DNA of 11,127 nt from Spirochaeta sp. Its GTDB lineage: Bacteria; Spirochaetota; Spirochaetia; DSM-27196; Alkalispirochaetaceae. The translations under genes and the position numbers were made by a program. How positions within the stretch are numbered: the first letter of the stretch is position 1; each line of letters starts with the position of its first letter. Under the pieces are notes generated by a model, which was not told the origin of the DNA, did no database searches, and worked only from the letters and a program-made list of their open reading frames with translations. Of the stretch, positions 7,280 to 11,127 are shown piece after piece. Where the stretch lies: positions 1 through 11,127 of the forward strand of contig SKHA01000130.1 in assembly GCA_007117185.1 (NCBI GenBank), given 5' to 3'.

Positions 7280-8197
7280 CTACCACCCCAGCTCAACCTT
7301 CCAGAGCCAGCGTCCGGATCGCGTGGGGTCGCTGTCCTGGGACGACTGGAGATCGGTGGTCTTCCATTCGTACCCGGCACCCACGGAGATTCGATTTCCG
7401 CTGCCCATAGGAACTATCGCGTTCCCGAACAGTCGAAACGTCTGGAGCAGAACATTCAATTCTCCCGGCTCGAAAACGAACCCCGACTCGTCGTTGCCGA
7501 GTCCGAGGACCTCAAGCTGCAATCGATCCAGTCCATAGTCCAGTTCGATTTCCACGTGGGTCCACAGGTTGATACGGACGTTCTGGTCCCAGGCAAACCC
7601 GCCACTCGCCTGGGTGTCCAGGGAGCTTCCATCTGCAACCAACGGCGAAATCTCAATATCCTGTGCAAGCATGAAGATATACTGCGGGACGATCTCCGTG
7701 CGATAGCTGATGCTTACCGGATGTATACGAGCACTCAGCTCACCAGCGATAAGGGGCCCGATCCGTGTTGCAGTGTACTGGTTGCGAAAAACCTGCGGCA
7801 CGTTGAAGATGAAGTTTCCTCGCTCAAGGACCTCCTGTTGATTCAGCGCTCCTCCTGCGCCTATTCCGACGTTCAACTGGCCCAGACGGCGGGCATATGT
7901 CAGGAGTTGAAGGTCCAGGTCGATAGTGCGCTGCTCTGTGTAGAGCAGGCTGTCAGGAAAACCATCCAGTTCCGATGCCAGCGCTGTATTCTCTACAGAA
8001 CCAGAAAATGACGAAGAGAACGAGTCTGACCAGTGAAGCCGAACACCCGCGGCATTGCGGGCGCCCCCTTCCACGGGGAATGAACTGAAGGAGAAATCGG
8101 CGTTCTGGGCGAAGACGCCAGTCCCGGCAACAAGAAGAAGAAAGAGACGCGCCAGGATTCTCCCGGTCAACCTGGCAGGTGTTAATGCGGTTCTCAT
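7280..8197 (-). CDS. Predicted outer-membrane beta-barrel protein
   Basis: The 305-residue product starts with an Arg-containing n-region, a hydrophobic core (about 15-26) and a cleavage site after VFA (residue 30), a typical Sec signal peptide. The mature part is full of alternating polar/hydrophobic stretches ending in aromatic residues, such as RINLWTHVEIELDYGLDR and NRISVGAGYEWKTTD. It ends WLWKVELGW, a strand with a terminal aromatic residue as in outer-membrane beta-signals. No enzymatic motif was seen and no named family was recognised. Its ATG (8195-8197) overlaps the TGA of the RCC1 lipoprotein gene by 4 nt (ATGA), with a GAGGG just upstream, so the two are translationally coupled. 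They probably act at the same place; the barrel might anchor, export or modulate the propeller lipoprotein. That link is inferred from gene order only. Confidence 0.8.
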   Translation of the reverse strand: MRTALTPARLTGRILARLFLLLVAGTGVFAQNADFSFSSFPVEGGARNAAGVRLHWSDSFSSSFSGSVENTALASELDGFPDSLLYTEQRTIDLDLQLLTYARRLGQLNVGIGAGGALNQQEVLERGNFIFNVPQVFRNQYTATRIGPLIAGELSARIHPVSISYRTEIVPQYIFMLAQDIEISPLVADGSSLDTQASGGFAWDQNVRINLWTHVEIELDYGLDRLQLEVLGLGNDESGFVFEPGELNVLLQTFRLFGNAIVPMGSGNRISVGAGYEWKTTDLQSSQDSDPTRSGRWLWKVELGW

Positions 8198-10893
8198 GGC
8201 GTCACCCTCGTGGGAACAAGGCGATTCGAGGTATCGCCGACTCCGAGCTGACCGTGATTATTTCGTCCCACCGCCCATAATGAGCCGTCAGCCATCACGA
8301 AAAATGAACGTTCTCTTCCAGCATGAATGCTTACCAACCCGCTATCATGTGGTAAGCTGATTTGAGTTGGCGTGACATTAACATTTTCCACCGTGCCAGT
8401 TCCCAGTTGCCCATATGCGTTATTCCCCATTACCCAGATGGTGTTGCTTCCACGGAGAACCATAGTGTGCCTGTCACCCAACGATACCTGATTTACATCT
8501 GACCAATCACTTACTTGCGTAAACGATGTTCTCATATCTTGATCGCCGAGACCTAACTGCCCACTGGAATTTGCTCCCGTTGCCCAAAGCGTGTTGCCTT
8601 CAAGAATTACCATGGAGTGACTGCAAGGCGAACAGTTAGAAGGGGCCGAAGTTTCAACAACCAGTACGTCAGACCACTCACCGACCTGTTCAGGCGTTAC
8701 GATGATATCAAACCACTGAGATTTCGGAATACCAACAGCGTAACTCAGACCGGTTCCAAATAGTGTTCCATCCTGTTTCAGGAACACTGTAAAATCGTTT
8801 CCAGCTGAAATCGAACTAACGTCGTTGAATTCATTCAGCTGCACAGGCGTGGGTTGGTCTACGGTGTTGCCTATACCAATCTTTCCCTGACTATTTGCAC
8901 CATAACCGAATACGTTTCCTCCGTCACGAAGCACCATCGTGTGGTTGCCAGAAGCCGCAACGTCAATAACATCATTCCAGTCTTCGATCTGCGCAATTGC
9001 TGGAGGGCTCCCAAATGCAACATTGTTCCACAACGTCTGATCACTTCTGATGTACACAGTTCGTGAACCAGCCGAGATAGCTTTTTCGATATCGTCAGAT
9101 ATAACAATGGGGATGGGAACTTCAAAGCCCTCGCCAAACTGCCGCCAATAGGACCTGAAAAAGACTTCCGACACTGAATTACCAAACCCCCAGAGGGTGC
9201 CGTCATTCTGCAGGACCAGCGTGTGCTCTCCACCAGCGGAAATCTGCTTGATTCCCGAATAGGTGAACGGCCGGATGTTCCAGCTAGATTCTCCCGTACT
9301 TACCTGGGCCCTCACACGCCAAAACCAGCTTCCTTCCTCTGGCAGCGGGGTGGTCAACTCGTAGCTGGTGGTGCCAGCGGACAGACTCGCTGTCTCGTGG
9401 AGCGTGCTGAAGTTTTGTTGTGCCGAGACCTGCACCTGGTAGCCGCTTGCGCCGGCGACCTCATTCCAGGTGAGAACCGGCATGGACTCCCAGGTGGCGC
9501 CCTGCATCTGGCTGGTTACGATCGGCGCGCTGGCATCAATAAGAAAGTAATCAAGGTCGTCGAAGGACAGCCAGGAGATAACCGACTGCTGCATACCAAT
9601 GACGAAGGCCTGGGCTTCGCTGTTGTTGGGCTCGTGGATGTTCGGATTGACCACAGACGTAAGGTTGCCGGCGGGCACTTCCACACCAATGGAGTACTTC
9701 GTTTCTGTATTCATGGTTGCACCGGAGAATACGACTCGGTAGCCAGTCTCCTGATACGGTACGCGCAGGGTTGAAAGTCTCTCCCCGCCATATACCACCC
9801 GTCCGTCCGGAGCTATGACCGAAGGACGGATGCCAAACTGCTCAACATTGAAATTCAGGGTCAGGGGATCCCGGTGGAAACGAAAACTCACCGAGTCGTT
9901 CCAGACGTTACCGGACGCATCCTCCAGTTCAACGGCGACGATGAAGTCCTCCCATTCGTCGGTGATGGAACTGACGGAAAAGCTGACCGGAATGGTGCGG
10001 TCAGCCCCGGGAGCAATTGACTGCAGATTGTTGATCAGCTCTCCGGAGATAGTCATTCGCGGCGGGGCACTGACTGTGTATATCGGTGAGGACGAAACAA
10101 CATCACCATCGTTGCGCACTCGGATCTGTGCGGCGTAGGTGGTTCCATCGGCAAAGAGATACGGATGCTCCTGCGGGTATACCGGTGTTGCCTTGAACTG
10201 GTATTGCTCGCCGGTGACCGTTACCGTTCCCACGTCCTCATCGTCATTCAGCGGGGTCACCTGCGTGGCGATAGCAACTGAATCCGGGACCACAACGTAG
10301 TCGCTGCCGGCGATGGCATCCTCAACCACGAAGCCACCCTGGGAATCGGTGGTAACGGTGCGTGTGTCCGAGGGGTTGGACACGTTTCGTATGACCACAG
10401 AGATACCGGCGACGCTGGAAATGCTTGATGCCTGGAGTGCATTTACCGACGCAGCGACACCACCGCGAAAGCGTACGGTGGAATCACCATCGCGAGTGAG
10501 GTAGTAAACACCACTACCCTGATCGACGCGCAAGGTACGTGGGTCAACACGGGTTATTACGCCGTCTCCCGCTTGCAACGTGATGCCGGTCTCCGTTGCA
10601 GAACTCCCGTAGTAGACCGTTGTACCGCGGCGGATCATCTCATCCCCGAAGTACCAGTTCTCAACCTGGTCGAGACGAATCCATCGACCCCAGTACGATT
10701 CCGGAATGGCGGCGCCCACACCAACGCCGTTTCCGTTCCCGTTCCCGTTTCCGTTCCCGAGGTTGTCATCACCAATCGGATCGACCTGAACAGGGCTGTT
10801 GCACGCCGTAAGGACTGTGGCAAAGATCAATGCCGCACAGACTATGAAATACCACCGAACGGAACGGGGAAATGCATTTCCTGACTTACCCAT
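8194..10893 (-). CDS. Large multidomain lipoprotein with C-terminal RCC1-type beta-propeller
   Basis: The start is the ATG at 10891-10893, with GGAGG 9 nt before it; an ATG 36 nt further upstream has no ribosome site. The 899-residue product has a signal peptide ending in the lipobox LTAC (Cys31) and then a Gly-Asn repeat linker (about 46-60). Next come a carboxypeptidase-regulatory-like segment (about 161-228, with TTDSQGGFVVED), a CARDB-like domain (about 246-340), a pre-peptidase-C-like stretch (EPNN...DDLDYFLID, about 421-453) and an FN3-like domain (about 456-544, with ASGYQVQVSAQ and SWFWRVRA). Residues 548-899 hold seven RCC1-type units, each with a core like SAGxxHTxVLxxDGTLWxxG; three also keep the GQLGxGD type of ending. 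Seven units predict one seven-bladed propeller. Unit 5 carries an insertion with a CxxC pair (Cys754/Cys757). RCC1 propellers usually bind proteins, so a surface recognition role is likely. The middle of the propeller is lower in GC than the rest. The stop overlaps the start of the barrel gene. Confidence 0.9.
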   Translation of the reverse strand: MGKSGNAFPRSVRWYFIVCAALIFATVLTACNSPVQVDPIGDDNLGNGNGNGNGNGVGVGAAIPESYWGRWIRLDQVENWYFGDEMIRRGTTVYYGSSATETGITLQAGDGVITRVDPRTLRVDQGSGVYYLTRDGDSTVRFRGGVAASVNALQASSISSVAGISVVIRNVSNPSDTRTVTTDSQGGFVVEDAIAGSDYVVVPDSVAIATQVTPLNDDEDVGTVTVTGEQYQFKATPVYPQEHPYLFADGTTYAAQIRVRNDGDVVSSSPIYTVSAPPRMTISGELINNLQSIAPGADRTIPVSFSVSSITDEWEDFIVAVELEDASGNVWNDSVSFRFHRDPLTLNFNVEQFGIRPSVIAPDGRVVYGGERLSTLRVPYQETGYRVVFSGATMNTETKYSIGVEVPAGNLTSVVNPNIHEPNNSEAQAFVIGMQQSVISWLSFDDLDYFLIDASAPIVTSQMQGATWESMPVLTWNEVAGASGYQVQVSAQQNFSTLHETASLSAGTTSYELTTPLPEEGSWFWRVRAQVSTGESSWNIRPFTYSGIKQISAGGEHTLVLQNDGTLWGFGNSVSEVFFRSYWRQFGEGFEVPIPIVISDDIEKAISAGSRTVYIRSDQTLWNNVAFGSPPAIAQIEDWNDVIDVAASGNHTMVLRDGGNVFGYGANSQGKIGIGNTVDQPTPVQLNEFNDVSSISAGNDFTVFLKQDGTLFGTGLSYAVGIPKSQWFDIIVTPEQVGEWSDVLVVETSAPSNCSPCSHSMVILEGNTLWATGANSSGQLGLGDQDMRTSFTQVSDWSDVNQVSLGDRHTMVLRGSNTIWVMGNNAYGQLGTGTVENVNVTPTQISLPHDSGLVSIHAGRERSFFVMADGSLWAVGRNNHGQLGVGDTSNRLVPTRVTP
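10380..10390 (-). promoter_or_regulatory. Extra copy of the palindrome core inside the RCC1 lipoprotein gene
   Basis: On the minus strand this reads ACGAAACGTGT, identical over 11 bases to the core of the tandem sites at 756-790; 12 of the 15 palindrome positions match in all. An 11-base identity has a chance of roughly 0.5 percent in a window this size on both strands. It lies in coding sequence, about 500 bp downstream of the gene start. Confidence 0.25.
10727..10756 (-). repeat. Five-unit hexanucleotide repeat coding Gly-Asn linker
   Basis: Five tandem hexamers of the form CCGTTY (plus strand) encode alternating Asn and Gly just after the lipid anchor. The unit length is a multiple of three, so gain or loss of copies would lengthen or shorten the linker without a frameshift. 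Confidence 0.8.
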
Positions 10894-10902
10894 TACTGGA
10901 AC

Positions 10903-10907
10903 CCTCC
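10903..10907 (-). promoter_or_regulatory. Ribosome binding site of the RCC1 lipoprotein gene
   Basis: GGAGG on the minus strand precedes the ATG at 10891-10893 by 9 nt. It decides in favour of the 899-residue form, whose signal peptide then has a normal charged n-region, over the form starting at 10929. Confidence 0.7.
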
Positions 10908-10934
10908 TGATGCTGTTTAAAAAAAACATTGATA

Positions 10935-10950
10935 CGCACCCGGCAGGCCA
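10935..10950 (-). promoter_or_regulatory. Possible sigma-54 promoter of the RCC1 lipoprotein gene
   Basis: TGGCCTG-CCGG-GTGCG on the minus strand keeps GG and GC at the right spacing but matches only 8 of 12 consensus positions. It begins directly after the stop of the preceding gene. Its distance to the ATG (43 nt from the GC element) is close to that of the sensor gene promoter (46 nt). No nearby upstream copy of the activator palindrome was found. Confidence 0.25.
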
Positions 10951-11127
10951 TTAGAAGCCCGACCCGGGACGCCGAACAAGTCGTAATCCGTGGGAATGAA
11001 ACGCACCCTCACCGGGACGGAATAAGTTATTTGAACCGTAATGTGGCTGCAGATAGCGATCCTCGTGGGTGAAGCCGCCGCCGTGGTTGAGCCGGTACAG
11101 CCCGGAGGAAGGCCCGGTAGGATCAAC
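10951..11127 (-). CDS. Formylglycine-generating-enzyme-fold (SUMF1-like) protein, C-terminal fragment
   Basis: The frame enters from the right edge and ends at a TAA (10951-10953) after 58 residues. The start DPTGPSSGLYRLNHGGG and the end HGLRLVRR match the closing part of the FGE-sulfatase (SUMF1/EgtB/PvdO) fold, usually DPxGPxxGxxRVxRGGSW and GFRLVR. In true sulfatase-activating FGE the two copper-binding catalytic cysteines lie between these motifs; here the segment (FTHEDRYLQPHYGSNN...) has none. The protein is therefore more likely a non-FGE member of the fold, with another oxidase or a binding role. It lies 57 bp upstream of the RCC1 lipoprotein gene in the same direction, with no convincing terminator between them, so co-transcription is probable. 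The N-terminus, including any signal peptide, lies outside the window. Confidence 0.82.
   Translation of the reverse strand, partial: VDPTGPSSGLYRLNHGGGFTHEDRYLQPHYGSNNLFRPGEGAFHSHGLRLVRRPGSGF

Noticed and set aside
10919..10950. Run of eight T on the minus strand as an intrinsic terminator between the FGE-like and RCC1 genes
   Set aside because: No stable GC-rich hairpin directly precedes the run, and the spacing to the next ribosome site suggests an operon.
10917..11126. Leftward open frame of 69 codons at the right edge
   Set aside because: The neighbouring frame ending at 10951 gives a clear SUMF1/FGE-type C-terminus, so this frame is a shadow.

Overview
The window comes from a fairly GC-rich Gram-negative bacterium. 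Two lipoproteins with lipobox cysteines, an outer-membrane barrel candidate, sigma-54 regulation and formylglycine-enzyme-fold and RCC1 domains would suit a free-living spirochaete, but that placement is inference and not secure. No tRNA, rRNA, CRISPR array or mobile element was seen.

Left part (1-888): the 5' portion of a small lipoprotein gene runs leftward off the edge. Divergent from it is a very large sensor gene. The roughly 400 bp between them are rich in control signals: a perfect 22-bp palindrome near the lipoprotein gene, two 15-bp palindromes plus a half-site spaced exactly 20 bp apart, and a near-consensus sigma-54 promoter 45 bp before the sensor start codon.

Centre (889-7193): a 1404-residue sensor fuses an AAA/STAND-type ATPase, a long helical-repeat region, a PAS-like domain and a histidine kinase. 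It converges with, and overlaps by 134 nt, an NtrC-type sigma-54 activator (receiver, AAA+ with GAFTGA, Fis-type HTH). The activator starts at a TTG inside the end of an alpha/beta hydrolase gene.

Right part (7280-11127, all leftward): the end of a formylglycine-generating-enzyme-fold protein, then a large lipoprotein with a seven-unit RCC1 beta-propeller, then a predicted outer-membrane beta-barrel whose start overlaps the lipoprotein stop by 4 nt.

Working model (inference): the sensor kinase and NtrC-type regulator form a two-component pair. The regulator may bind the tandem palindromes and drive the sensor gene through sigma-54. The likely outputs are the surrounding cell-surface genes (two lipoproteins with carboxypeptidase-regulatory-like domains, the propeller/barrel pair, and the hydrolase). 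Nothing in the sequence identifies the signal.
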